Assembly: GCF_000212855.1 (NCBI RefSeq)
Contig: NZ_GL890993.1
Coordinates: 393,335 to 457,334, forward strand
Length of the DNA: 64,000 bases
Reading direction: 5' to 3'
DNA from: Streptococcus sanguinis SK355
GTDB lineage: Bacteria; Bacillota; Bacilli; Lactobacillales; Streptococcaceae
Below the pieces are notes generated by a model. The model searched no databases, was not told the DNA's origin, and saw only the letters and a list, made by a program, of their open reading frames with translations. Made by a program: the position numbers and the translations under genes. Of the stretch, positions 42,055-50,732 are shown one piece after another (positions within the stretch are counted from its first letter, which is position 1; each line of letters begins with the position of its first letter).

Positions 42055-42108
42055 GAAGATGAAAAAGGAAATCATCTAACTATTAATATTTAAAGAAAGG
42101 GGACCATC

Positions 42109-42519
42109 ATGAAAATTTCTCAAGTTCTCAAAGATATTCGTCAACAAAATCAACTCACTCAGGAGGCTTTGGCAGAAAGACTCAAGGTTTCCCGCTCCGC
42201 CATTGCCCGCTGGGAAAGCGAAAAAGGTATCCCTGATATTGGAAATCTCATCGCTATCAGTCGGGAATTTGATATCAGTCTGGACACACTCATCAAGGAG
42301 GATGAGCGCTTGGAAAAAAAGGTCATCGAAGACAGTAAGGCTAAGAAATGGCATTATTTAGTCATCTTCTATCTCTTCTCCGTTTTGGTTGAGATTGCGA
42401 TTTTTGCCTATTTGCATCATATCTTTATGGCTGGCTTCCTCATATCTACCCTCTTTATGCTTTTCTATGAATTACGCATCTTTATCAAGGAAAAGATTTG
42501 GATGCAGAAAGGAGAGTAA
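42109..42519 (+). CDS. XRE-family regulator with two membrane helices
   Basis: 136 residues. An N-terminal HTH_XRE domain (about 5-60: TQEALAERLKVSRSAIARWESEKGIPD) is followed by two hydrophobic helices (about 82-100 and 103-122). Membrane-tethered XRE proteins are common in streptococci and often sense envelope conditions or repress their own gene. Plus strand amid minus-strand repair genes. It may once have had a partner gene downstream, where an IS element now sits. Confidence 0.88.
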   Translation: MKISQVLKDIRQQNQLTQEALAERLKVSRSAIARWESEKGIPDIGNLIAISREFDISLDTLIKEDERLEKKVIEDSKAKKWHYLVIFYLFSVLVEIAIFAYLHHIFMAGFLISTLFMLFYELRIFIKEKIWMQKGE

Positions 42520-42590
42520 GGATATAAAGAGAATAATAAAAAAACCTAGAGGTCTGGAATGTACTGACCCCCAAAAGTTGGACAAATAAT

Positions 42591-43433
42591 TTAAGCGAAG
42601 GATTTAGTTCTGTATTGCACAGGGCTAAGTCCTTTTAGTTTGACTTTGATTCGTTTGTTGTTGTAGTAATCAATGTAGTCCACAATAGCTTGTTCAAGGT
42701 CTTCTAAAGACCTAAAGTGCTTCTCATAACCGTAAAACATCTCCGATTTCAAAATACCAAAGAAGGACTCCATCATGCCATTGTCTGGGCTATTGACCTT
42801 ACGTGACATGGATGGCTGAATTCCCTTATTCTCTAGAAACCGATGATAAGAATCATGTTGGTATTGCCAGCCTTGATCGCTATGGAGAATAGTATGCTCG
42901 TAGTGTTTCTCTGTGAATGCCTGTTCCAACATTGTTTTTACTTGTTCTAAATTAGGCGAAGTAGAAAGATGATAAGCGATAATTTCGCTGTTAAAGCCAT
43001 CCAGAACAGGGGATAAATAGAGTTTCTGCGTGCTATTAGGAATGGCAAACTCCGTTACATCTGTGTAGCACTTTTCCATTGGTTTTGATGCTTCAAACTG
43101 GCGTTGAATGAGGTTATCAGCCTTCTTTCCAACTTCTCCGTGATAAGAGGAATACTTACGCTTACGACGAATACGAGCGCTTAGTCCCATGCCTTTCATC
43201 AAACGCTGAACCTTCTTATGATTCACTACAAAACCACGATTTCTGAGTTCGAGAGTTACTCTACGATAGCCATAATTTCCTTTATGCTCACTATAAATTG
43301 CCTGTATTTCAGCTTTGATACCTTGATTTTTATCATCGCTCCTACCCAGCTGTTTCAAGTGGTAGTAGTAAGTTGAGCGAGGCAAGTCAGCCGTTTCAAG
43401 AAGTAAATCTAGTCGAAATCCTCCTGAGACCAT
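42591..43433 (-). CDS. IS3-family transposase OrfB (DDE integrase domain)
   Basis: 280 residues, apparently intact. An HTH_21-like region (about 35-95: [21 protein letters not shown]) precedes the rve catalytic domain with the DDE triad: Asp in CYTDVTEF, Asp in [11 protein letters not shown] and Glu in [13 protein letters not shown]. It overlaps orfA by 25 bases in the -1 frame. No A6G-type slippery site is seen in the overlap, so the fusion mechanism is unclear; coupled initiation at the ATG is possible. Confidence 0.92.
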   Translation of the reverse strand: MVSGGFRLDLLLETADLPRSTYYYHLKQLGRSDDKNQGIKAEIQAIYSEHKGNYGYRRVTLELRNRGFVVNHKKVQRLMKGMGLSARIRRKRKYSSYHGEVGKKADNLIQRQFEASKPMEKCYTDVTEFAIPNSTQKLYLSPVLDGFNSEIIAYHLSTSPNLEQVKTMLEQAFTEKHYEHTILHSDQGWQYQHDSYHRFLENKGIQPSMSRKVNSPDNGMMESFFGILKSEMFYGYEKHFRSLEDLEQAIVDYIDYYNNKRIKVKLKGLSPVQYRTKSFA

Positions 43434-43945
43434 CTCTCTAACTGTCTCTGCCTTTCTCGCTTCAAGGCTTCGTCCCGGTCTTCCAGCTCTTTTGACTTTT
43501 TTAGGTAAGCTACCTCGGTACGTAAGCGTTCATTCTCCTCTTGAAGTCGCTCAAGTTCAGTCATTTCTTCCCATGTTTTCTTACGTTTACGTCCCATTTT
43601 AGATGGCCTCCCTCTTGTTTTCTCAACAATAGTATACCCGTTTTTCTTGTATTGTGCCAGCCAATTAGAAAGCACTCCACGATTCGGAAGGCCAAATTCA
43701 AGAGAAACACTCAGTTGCGAACGACCTGCAATTAAAACTTCACCCATCATTTCTTGTTTTAATGCAGGAGAGTAATAGCTGTTCTTCCCTTTTTTAACAA
43801 TCTCTGATCCATAACGATCCATCAATCGAATCATGTATTGAAGGTTAGAAATAGCTACCCCAAATCGATTTGAAAGCTGTTTGAAGCTTTGCCCTTGTTT
43901 TCTGAGTTCATAGATTTGAACTTTGTCCTCATATGCTAATTTCAT
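43409..43945 (-). CDS. IS3-family transposase OrfA (HTH)
   Basis: 178 residues with two helix-turn-helix units (about 10-35 and 75-100), a basic linker [14 protein letters not shown] and a coiled-coil leucine-rich end ([20 protein letters not shown]). This is the DNA-binding part of an IS150-type transposase. The ATG is intact but nothing resembling an IS end precedes it. Confidence 0.9.
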   Translation of the reverse strand: MKLAYEDKVQIYELRKQGQSFKQLSNRFGVAISNLQYMIRLMDRYGSEIVKKGKNSYYSPALKQEMMGEVLIAGRSQLSVSLEFGLPNRGVLSNWLAQYKKNGYTIVEKTRGRPSKMGRKRKKTWEEMTELERLQEENERLRTEVAYLKKSKELEDRDEALKRERQRQLERWSQEDFD

Positions 43946-44078
43946 TTAATTATGGTCAATAAGGAAATGAAGCAGATAATTCAGCCATTTTTGACCAATA
44001 AGCTGCAACCCTCTGCCTATAAATAGAATTGAATAGAGAGAGAGAAAAATAAGCTGAAATTTTCTGGTTTTCATCATT

Positions 44079-44633
44079 CTACTTCCAGTCACAATCATTT
44101 TCATGATCATTGATAAGACCAGCTGCTTCTAGGAATGAATAGACACAAACAGGACCGACAAACTTGAAGCCTTGCTTTTTCAGCGCCTTGGACATAGTTT
44201 CTGACAGCGCTGTCTTAGTAGGTGCTTCCTTATAGTTCAAAATTTCATTGTCAATCGTTTTAAAATCGACAAAGGACCAGATATAATTATTAAAAGAGCC
44301 AAACTGCTTTTGAACAGCCAAAAAAGCTTGGGCATTGGCTCTGGTCGCATAGATTTTCATCTTATTACGGATGATATTAGGATTATTTAAAAGACTATCC
44401 AAGTCAGCATCTGTCATCTGAGCAATTTTCTGGGCATCATAGAAATGAAATGCTTCCCGAAAAGCCTGGCGTTTATTCAGAATGGTCTCCCAAGAAAGTC
44501 CGGCCTGATAAGTCTCCATGCAGAGCAATTCAAATAATTTCTGATCATCATGGAGGGGCTGGCCCCACTCCTCATCATGGTAGGCTACATACAAGGGGTT
44601 ATTCATTTTTACCCAGCCGCAGCGTTTGGTCAT
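44079..44633 (-). CDS. tag: DNA-3-methyladenine glycosylase I
   Basis: A 184-residue Tag enzyme removing 3-methyladenine from DNA. KRCGWVKMNNPLYVAYHDEEWG carries the zinc Cys and His and an active-site Glu. C-terminal CVYSFLEAAGLINDHENDCDWK holds the remaining zinc ligands (His, Cys). It follows ruvA by 9 bases, the usual streptococcal order. Confidence 0.95.
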   Translation of the reverse strand: MTKRCGWVKMNNPLYVAYHDEEWGQPLHDDQKLFELLCMETYQAGLSWETILNKRQAFREAFHFYDAQKIAQMTDADLDSLLNNPNIIRNKMKIYATRANAQAFLAVQKQFGSFNNYIWSFVDFKTIDNEILNYKEAPTKTALSETMSKALKKQGFKFVGPVCVYSFLEAAGLINDHENDCDWK

Positions 44634-44642
44634 AACTTTCTC

Positions 44643-45233
44643 CTATTTCACCAACATCTTGAGAGCTGACTTGATATAGTTTTCTGCTGTGTCAGTTGTG
44701 CCTTCAAAGACTTTCTTGATTTTCTTGAGCTCAGCAGCTTTGTAGCCCAAAGCCAGCATGGCTTCCATGGCTTCTTCCAGCTCCTGATTATCCACAGTCT
44801 GGATGGGTGCCTTGCTTTCTGACGGACCATCCGCAGCCACTACCTTGCCTTCTAAGTCCAGCACCATCTGCTGGGCTGTCTTCTTGCCAATCTTAGGAAA
44901 CTTGGTCAGGTAGGTGATGTTTTTCTGCTCAATGGCTTGCACTAAGCCCGCATTATCATCTGCCGCAATGATGGCTAAGGCAGACACTGGGCCAATACCT
45001 GAGACTGAAATCAAGCTGAGAAAGAGTTGCTTCTCCTCCTCGGTCGCAAAGCCGTAAAGGAGCTCCGCGTCTTCTCTCACCACCTGGTGAACATAGACCT
45101 TAGCTTCCTGATGGAGATACCCTGAATAAGCATAGGGGTTGGCCACATGAAGAATATAGCCGATAGAGTTGACTTCCAATACGATGTACTTGGCTGTAAT
45201 TTTACTGATGATTCCTTTAAAATATTCGTACAT
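44643..45233 (-). CDS. ruvA: Holliday junction DNA helicase subunit RuvA
   Basis: A 196-residue RuvA, which binds four-way junctions as a tetramer. The N-terminal OB fold starts [20 protein letters not shown]; helix-hairpin-helix motifs include [15 protein letters not shown] and [18 protein letters not shown]; the C-terminal domain III begins about 150. ATG at 45233 with GAAGGAAG upstream; the longer frame to 45350 lacks a ribosome binding site. Separated from mutL by a plus-strand cassette. Confidence 0.96.
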   Translation of the reverse strand: MYEYFKGIISKITAKYIVLEVNSIGYILHVANPYAYSGYLHQEAKVYVHQVVREDAELLYGFATEEEKQLFLSLISVSGIGPVSALAIIAADDNAGLVQAIEQKNITYLTKFPKIGKKTAQQMVLDLEGKVVAADGPSESKAPIQTVDNQELEEAMEAMLALGYKAAELKKIKKVFEGTTDTAENYIKSALKMLVK

Positions 45234-45318
45234 AATCTTCCTTCTTTTTGTATCATTTTGCCTATCTAGTATATCATATTTTCTAACGGAAAACTGCAAA
45301 CTCAAGTGCAACCGGTGG

Positions 45319-45347
45319 TTGACAAAATGTACAGGAAGCTGTATTCT
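45319..45347 (+). promoter_or_regulatory. Promoter of XRE gene at 45403
   Basis: TTGACA (45319-45324), 17 bases, TATTCT (45342-45347). Confidence 0.6.
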
Positions 45348-45402
45348 CAAGATGACTAAAAGCTGTTAGGATAGAGTTAGCAAAGAAAAGGAGGCCGTCA
45401 CG

Positions 45403-45909
45403 ATGAAACTCGCCGATAAATTATTTGAACTAAGAAAAGAAAAAGGCTGGTCACAAGAAAAGCTAGCTGAACAAATCAATGTCTCTCGCCAGAGCATTTC
45501 CAAGTGGGAGTCTGGCCAAGCGCTACCAGAGCTAGAAAAAATTGTAGAGCTGAGTAAGATTTTCCAAGTGACGACAGATTATCTGCTTTTAGAAGACGGC
45601 GACAAGCCGGAAATAAAATCCATCCTCTCAGAAGACGAAAAAGATCGCTACTACAAGGAAGTAAAATCTTATGGCTTCTGGCAGGTTCTATATATTTTTG
45701 TATCAGCTCTGGCTATCTTTCTCTTCTTCGCAGGTTCTAGCTTTCCAGCAAAATTCAGTGCGCTGGTTTGGTTAACTTTTTTCCTCTTAATCGCATCAGC
45801 AATGGCTATTAACAAGGCGCTAAAAATTAAGAAAAAGTATCTGGACAAGGTTATAGGCCTTGATGAAGATTCTAAGAAAGAAGATGCTAAAGATGAAACT
45901 AAAAACTGA
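45403..45909 (+). CDS. XRE-family regulator with two membrane helices
   Basis: 168 residues. HTH_XRE domain (about 5-62: [27 protein letters not shown]), a charged linker, then two hydrophobic helices (about 90-110 and 115-135) and an acidic/Lys-rich tail. Same plan as the gene at 42109 but a different sequence. AAGGAGG lies just upstream. It reads opposite to the repair genes and overlaps an RDD-like membrane gene, suggesting a two-gene regulator/membrane cassette. Confidence 0.88.
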   Translation: MKLADKLFELRKEKGWSQEKLAEQINVSRQSISKWESGQALPELEKIVELSKIFQVTTDYLLLEDGDKPEIKSILSEDEKDRYYKEVKSYGFWQVLYIFVSALAIFLFFAGSSFPAKFSALVWLTFFLLIASAMAINKALKIKKKYLDKVIGLDEDSKKEDAKDETKN

Positions 45910-46312
45910 CAATCTAGTTCTAGGAGACATTCCTGTATTCACTGAAGCCCAGAGCCAGCTTCTGGCTTTTTCTACCTCAGTCCTGCCTCTAACTATCATC
46001 TTTGCTTGGCTAGATTATAGAAAAGGCAGTTTTGGCAAACGTTGGGCAGGTTTACAGTTGGTTTACAAGCGTAGGAGCCTTGCCCACAGCCTTTTGCGCT
46101 CAGCTATTAAGTTTTTCCCTTGGCAGCTGGGACATATAGGAGCTATCCGTAGTGCTTATCAAGCAGATGCTCTGTCAATTTTCTTGTCAACTTCAGCAGG
46201 GATTCTCCTCCTGATCTTTCTGCTGATGGGACTGCTTCGCAAGGACAAACGCCATCCAGCTGATTTGCTTGCTGGAACACAAGTTCAGCTCAAACATCAA
46301 AAACAGCTCTAG
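45893..46312 (+). CDS. RDD-like membrane protein, possibly N-terminally truncated
   Basis: About 139 residues with two or three hydrophobic helices. [28 protein letters not shown] resembles the middle of RDD-domain proteins (G-x-x-x-G-x-x-x-x followed by an Arg-rich turn), and [15 protein letters not shown] matches the usual RDD end. The first RDD helix with its Arg-Asp pair is missing. It overlaps the XRE gene by 17 bases; ATGs at 45884 and 45893 are both possible, so the start is uncertain. Confidence 0.7.
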   Translation: MKLKTDNLVLGDIPVFTEAQSQLLAFSTSVLPLTIIFAWLDYRKGSFGKRWAGLQLVYKRRSLAHSLLRSAIKFFPWQLGHIGAIRSAYQADALSIFLSTSAGILLLIFLLMGLLRKDKRHPADLLAGTQVQLKHQKQL

Positions 46313-46332
46313 TTCTATGACTAGGGCTGTTT
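46301..46332. terminator. Bidirectional terminator between RDD gene and mutL
   Basis: AAACAGCTCTAG / CTAGGGCTGTTT with an 8-base loop, overlapping the end of the RDD-like gene. Confidence 0.75.
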
Positions 46333-46347
46333 GATCTTCTATAAAGT

Positions 46348-48294
46348 TTAGTATTTCCCCAACTCCCGCAGACTAGTGTGATTTTCCTGAATGCGGCGGA
46401 ACATTTTTTCCATGTCCGACTTGGTAAAGTTGACCAAGACTGGCCGACCGTGTGGACAGTTGTAAGGATTATCACACTGGGACAGCTGAAAGAGCAAGTC
46501 GCGCGCAGAGTAGTCATCCAGACTGTGATTGGCCTTGATGGAGCGTTTGCAGCTCATCATAATAGCCAGCTCTGCTCGATATTTCTTGATGGAAACTTCC
46601 TTGGTCAGGAGAAGCATATCACACATCTCATAGATGCCGGCTTCAATCTCCTCTTCCTTGAACCAAATGGGATGTTCACGGAGGATAAACTGGTTGGCTC
46701 CGTACTCTTCTAAAAAGATGCCAGCATCTTCTAACAGCTCCATCCGCTGCTTGATTCGCAACATATCGTCCGCTGGAAATTCAAAGATATAGGGCACTAA
46801 GAGCTGTTGCTGGCTATTGTCCACATCCCCAATCTTCTCCCGATAATACTCATACTTGACCCGCTCTTGGGCAGCATGCTGGTCAATAATGTAAAGCCCA
46901 CCCTTGCCCTGAGCAAAGAGATAGGTACCATGCATCTGACCGAAATATTCTAACTCTGGGAAGCTTGACTTCTCTTCCTGTTCCAACTTATCCACAACCC
47001 GCTCCAGACTAGCCTGGTCTAGCTCTGGATGGTCTAGTTGGTCATAGCTAGCAGGCTTTCTCTCTGCGAATTTGACCGAAGTCGATTGTGGCAGTTCTGC
47101 TTTTTCATCTGTCGCTTCATGACCAGGCTCCGCTGATTCTTCAAAGGATAGCTGCTGCTCGGCCACCTGTGGCTTGAGGAAAAAGTCATTCTGCTCCTTA
47201 TCGTAGTAGAGGCGATTTTCTTTAAGGGGAAGGGTGATCTGTTCGGGCTTAGTCACACGCTTAACTGTTGATTTAGCTAGATTTTCCAAAGCATCTGGGA
47301 TAAGGTCCTGCTCCTTGAGACTGGTCACAATGGCTTGCGAAATCAAAGCCATGAGTTCGCGTTCTTTAGAAATCCGCACCTCTTGCTTGGTCGGATGGAC
47401 ATTGACATCGGCCAGATAGGGATCAATTTGAATATTGATGATCGCTAGTGGAAAGCGGCCTACCATAAGCTTGCTGCCGTAGCCGTCCAAAATAGCACGA
47501 TTGAGCAGGAAATTCTTGATATAGCGGCCGTTAATGAGAATCGTAATATAATTCCGATTCGCGCGAGTCAGTTCAGGCAGACTGACATAGCCGCTCACTT
47601 CAAAGTCCAGATCTGAAGCAGAGATTTCCACCATTTTCTTGGCTGTTGCCAGACCATAGATGCCTGCAATAGCCTGACGCAGATTACCACTGCCGGCAGT
47701 CCGTGTCATTTCGCGGCCGTCGCTGATAAGGGTGAAAGCCACTTCCGGATGGGCCAGACTAAGCCGATTAATCACATCAACGATATGGGACAGCTCAGCC
47801 TGCTGGCTCTTCATATACTTGAGCCGTGCGGGAGTATTGAAGAAGAGATCTTCTATCTTGATTTTCGTTCCCACCGGGCTGCTAGTAGGCTCATGCTCTT
47901 CAATCTCACCACCTTGGGCAACCAGCCGAGTTCCGTGCTGGCCGGCTTCCGTCGCTGTTTCAATGGTAAAACGCGAGACAGAAGCAATAGAAGGAATGGC
48001 TTCACCTCGGAAACCCAGCGTCCGAATCCGAAAGAGATCCGCCTGTTTCTTGATTTTACTGGTAGCATGGCGGCGAAGAGCCAGAGGGACATCTTGGTGG
48101 TCTATGCCCTCGCCATTGTCCGTCACCTGGATAGTCTTGAGTCCGGCCTCCTCAATTTCGATGGTAATTTGGCTGGCACCCGCATCAATTGAATTCTCCA
48201 CCAGCTCCTTGACCACGCTGCTAGGCCGCTCAATGACTTCACCTGCCGCAATCTGATTGGCCAGAATTTCTGGAAGTTCGATAATTTTTGACAT
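46348..48294 (-). CDS. mutL: DNA mismatch repair protein MutL (HexB)
   Basis: A 648-residue MutL. GHKL ATPase motifs: [32 protein letters not shown] and TLGFRGEA. Transducer domain to about 330; C-terminal dimerisation domain with AQERVKYEY and [10 protein letters not shown]. The QxxLxxP-type clamp region is in the linker. ATG at 48294 with GGAG upstream. mutS lies 2.4 kb upstream, with an SPFH/zinc-ribbon pair between. Confidence 0.96.
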   Translation of the reverse strand: MSKIIELPEILANQIAAGEVIERPSSVVKELVENSIDAGASQITIEIEEAGLKTIQVTDNGEGIDHQDVPLALRRHATSKIKKQADLFRIRTLGFRGEAIPSIASVSRFTIETATEAGQHGTRLVAQGGEIEEHEPTSSPVGTKIKIEDLFFNTPARLKYMKSQQAELSHIVDVINRLSLAHPEVAFTLISDGREMTRTAGSGNLRQAIAGIYGLATAKKMVEISASDLDFEVSGYVSLPELTRANRNYITILINGRYIKNFLLNRAILDGYGSKLMVGRFPLAIINIQIDPYLADVNVHPTKQEVRISKERELMALISQAIVTSLKEQDLIPDALENLAKSTVKRVTKPEQITLPLKENRLYYDKEQNDFFLKPQVAEQQLSFEESAEPGHEATDEKAELPQSTSVKFAERKPASYDQLDHPELDQASLERVVDKLEQEEKSSFPELEYFGQMHGTYLFAQGKGGLYIIDQHAAQERVKYEYYREKIGDVDNSQQQLLVPYIFEFPADDMLRIKQRMELLEDAGIFLEEYGANQFILREHPIWFKEEEIEAGIYEMCDMLLLTKEVSIKKYRAELAIMMSCKRSIKANHSLDDYSARDLLFQLSQCDNPYNCPHGRPVLVNFTKSDMEKMFRRIQENHTSLRELGKY

Positions 48295-48322
48295 CATTTT
48301 CTCCGTATTTGTTCTGCTATCT

Positions 48323-48351
48323 ATTATAACACATTGGGCTTTTTCTATCAG
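48323..48351 (-). promoter_or_regulatory. mutL promoter
   Basis: Minus strand: CTGATA (48346-48351), 17 bases, TATAAT (48323-48328) preceded by TGT. Confidence 0.65.
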
Positions 48352-48472
48352 AAAGCAGCCTTTTCTCAACCACTCTGCTCGTCATTCAAACCATATAGAC
48401 ATAAATAGCTACCACACTTACCGCAACATTCAAAAAATTAACAGTGGTTTATCTGGAGAATCATGAGAAACA

Positions 48473-48500
48473 AAAAACAGTTCAAATTTGAACTGTTTTT
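48473..48500 (-). terminator. Terminator of the SPFH gene
   Basis: AAAAACAGTTCAAA / TTTGAACTGTTTTT, a perfect palindrome overlapping the stop codon. Confidence 0.75.
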
Positions 48501-49806
48501 ATTCTACTGGCGGAATTGGAGGCATAAACAGCTCTTTCAAATCATCAACTGTATCTGCTCTCATCCATTCTGCCATTCCTGGTTTCCAGACTAAGGTTGA
48601 AGGGAGGAATTGCCCTGATAGAGACATTTGTGTTAGGGTATTTCTATCATAAGGTCCAGATGCTTGTCCATTGACAGCAATATGGTAGACTGTAGTTGGA
48701 ATCGGAGGCGGTGAAACAACTGACTGTTGTTGGGAATTGCCTGACATCGTATTATTCATAGCTCCAGCAATATTTTGGCCTACAGCACCTCCTACTGCCA
48801 TTCCTGCCATCATAGCAGCGGGGTTGAAGCCTGCATCGCCTCCCAAAGAAACTGTTCCCGAACCATTAGCGCCCATTTGGCCCAATGCATCAGCACCAGC
48901 AATACCAACTTCGGACTGCTTTTCGACTTGAAATGCACCTAGGTTTGCAGATTGTGTTTGCTTATGTTGCGCATATTGCCCTTCTTCACGTTGGATACGT
49001 ATCCGTTCAACATAGTCAGTAGTTTCCGCTTGTATTTTAGCTGTGGTAACATCCTTGGTAATCAACATAAGCTGTCGATAGCCTTGACTTGATTTATCTA
49101 TCTCTATTGCAGCTATATCAAGACTTGAAACAGTAACACCAAAATTCTCCTTTAATCTTTCCATGACATCATGTTCAAGAGCTTCATTAATTTGTGAAAT
49201 TTTGCTTTCAAGATTAATGACAGGAATGTTATTCTCTGTAGGAGCATTTGTTACAATATGTTTAGCATATCGGGCTACAGCATCCCGAATTTGCTTTTGA
49301 AAATCATCAAGATTAAAAGTATTCAACCTGTGTAACTTGATAAATTCTTTATAATCAGTAATTTTAAAATTAATCGTACCACGAACCGCAACAGGAACAC
49401 TAAAGTCTAAAAACCTTGGATCATAGACATCAAAAAACGGTACTGCAAACTTGACTTGAATAATTTGCGCAAGATTGATGAAATAGACTTCTGCCGGAAA
49501 TGGTGTGCCACCTTCATAAGCCAGACCTACTATGCTTGCCAGCACAGGAAAGTTAGAAGTCTTGATAGTCTGATCATATGGACCTACAATAAAGTCCTGC
49601 AGTGTACCATCTTTTTGTTTATAGACAAAGACAGCAACCTCTCCATCTTTAACCCGCAAAGAAGATCCCCAACGAATGGCATTTTCTCTATTACCTACAC
49701 CCTGTTTCACTCCTGCAGGATGCCATTTCCATATCAAATAAGACCCTTCATCGCAACGGATTTCATCCATGAAACCGCCCGCTCTATGTCTGCTAAATAC
49801 GCTCAT
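48499..49806 (-). CDS. SPFH-domain (virion core/YdjI-like) protein with GYF_2 domain
   Basis: 435 residues. The N-terminal two-thirds is an SPFH/band-7-like domain (about 20-300) with DEGSYLIWKWHPAG and EVYFINLAQIIQVKFAVPFFDVYDP. A Gly/Ala-rich low-complexity stretch (about 310-370) follows, then a GYF_2-type domain (WKPGMAEWM, about 380-430). Relatives such as B. subtilis YdjI join membrane-stress modules. AAGGAG precedes the ATG. Paired with a zinc-ribbon membrane protein. Probably scaffolds membrane patches; inference. Confidence 0.85.
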   Translation of the reverse strand: MSVFSRHRAGGFMDEIRCDEGSYLIWKWHPAGVKQGVGNRENAIRWGSSLRVKDGEVAVFVYKQKDGTLQDFIVGPYDQTIKTSNFPVLASIVGLAYEGGTPFPAEVYFINLAQIIQVKFAVPFFDVYDPRFLDFSVPVAVRGTINFKITDYKEFIKLHRLNTFNLDDFQKQIRDAVARYAKHIVTNAPTENNIPVINLESKISQINEALEHDVMERLKENFGVTVSSLDIAAIEIDKSSQGYRQLMLITKDVTTAKIQAETTDYVERIRIQREEGQYAQHKQTQSANLGAFQVEKQSEVGIAGADALGQMGANGSGTVSLGGDAGFNPAAMMAGMAVGGAVGQNIAGAMNNTMSGNSQQQSVVSPPPIPTTVYHIAVNGQASGPYDRNTLTQMSLSGQFLPSTLVWKPGMAEWMRADTVDDLKELFMPPIPPVE

Positions 49807-49846
49807 ACTGCTCTCCTTTAACTCATTAAGTCTTAAATACATTAAA

Positions 49847-50554
49847 TTATTTATCTCTTTTTTCTACAAGAAATGCATAGTAAAAAGAGCCCATAAGCGG
49901 AAAAATGCCAACTAACGCAATCATATATAGAGGAGAATCACTATCTCCTGTAAGTCCTCCTAAAACTGAACCAACTACCATCATAATTATACCAACAGCT
50001 CCCAAAAATAAACATTGCAGTATCTTGGAACCCATGATAGTCTTTGTAAAAGATTGTAACTTTTTCTGTTTTTTAGTTTTAGTATATAATTGGTTAATAT
50101 ATTGAAATTCCTCTGTTTTTCCAAAAGAAAGAGTTGCTTTCTGATAAGCTTGTTCTAATTTTGAATTCCACGCTTCAAAATCATAATCATATGAATTCAT
50201 ATTTGAGGTTGCAAGGATAACAAACTCGTAAATATCCTCTTTAGTATTAGGGATATAGAAATTTCGAATAAGATCAATTTTCTGTCCTTTATTTTTAGTA
50301 GACTCTAATTTTTTCGCTAATTTCTCAACTTTGCTAGCTCCCTTTGCTCCCCTCAGTTCATATCCACAAGTTGGACAAAAAGACTTAAACGAGTCTAGTC
50401 TTTCAGCACAATTCGGACATTTATATAATTCTCCATCATATACTGTTTTCCGTTGTAATGTCCCTGTATTTGTTTCTCCCACTGCAATGCCGCAATTACT
50501 ACAAAAATGAGCTCCCTCAGCAAGAGTTTGCCCACAGTTTATACAAAATCCCAT
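49847..50554 (-). CDS. Double zinc-ribbon membrane protein
   Basis: 235 residues. Two zinc ribbons at the N-terminus, CINC/CSNC (about 4-22) and CPNC/CPTC (about 45-65), then a helical stretch and two C-terminal hydrophobic helices (about 175-220). Paired upstream of the SPFH protein, as zinc-ribbon and SPFH proteins often are. The ATG at 50554 gives MGFCINCGQ; GGAG lies 10 bases before. Function unknown. Confidence 0.85.
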   Translation of the reverse strand: MGFCINCGQTLAEGAHFCSNCGIAVGETNTGTLQRKTVYDGELYKCPNCAERLDSFKSFCPTCGYELRGAKGASKVEKLAKKLESTKNKGQKIDLIRNFYIPNTKEDIYEFVILATSNMNSYDYDFEAWNSKLEQAYQKATLSFGKTEEFQYINQLYTKTKKQKKLQSFTKTIMGSKILQCLFLGAVGIIMMVVGSVLGGLTGDSDSPLYMIALVGIFPLMGSFYYAFLVEKRDK

Positions 50555-50732
50555 TCCCCTTTTTCTCCATTCTCCTTTTTTATATTTGAAGTTATACAAC
50601 TTTATTATACAGCATTCCCACCACCATGTAAATATGAATTATCGCCTCAGTAACAAGCTTCTAAGCGATTACAAGAAAATTAATTAGAACGAAAAAGAGC
50701 TTGATTTAGTATCAGGCTCTGATTTGTCTATT

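Larger units (their letters stand above)
42559..43950 (-). mobile_element. IS3-family insertion sequence lacking one end
   Basis: Two overlapping transposase ORFs (orfA 43409-43945, orfB 42591-43433). The downstream end carries the typical terminal sequence TGTACTGACCCCCAAAAGTT (from 42559). Its reverse complement is absent upstream of orfA (43946-44078), so the orfA-side terminal repeat has been lost and no target duplication can be seen. The copy may not transpose by itself. The right limit is approximate. Confidence 0.8.

Noticed and set aside
43952..44026. 24-codon plus-strand frame after the IS element
   Set aside because: No ribosome binding site or recognisable sequence; possibly debris from the deletion beside the IS.
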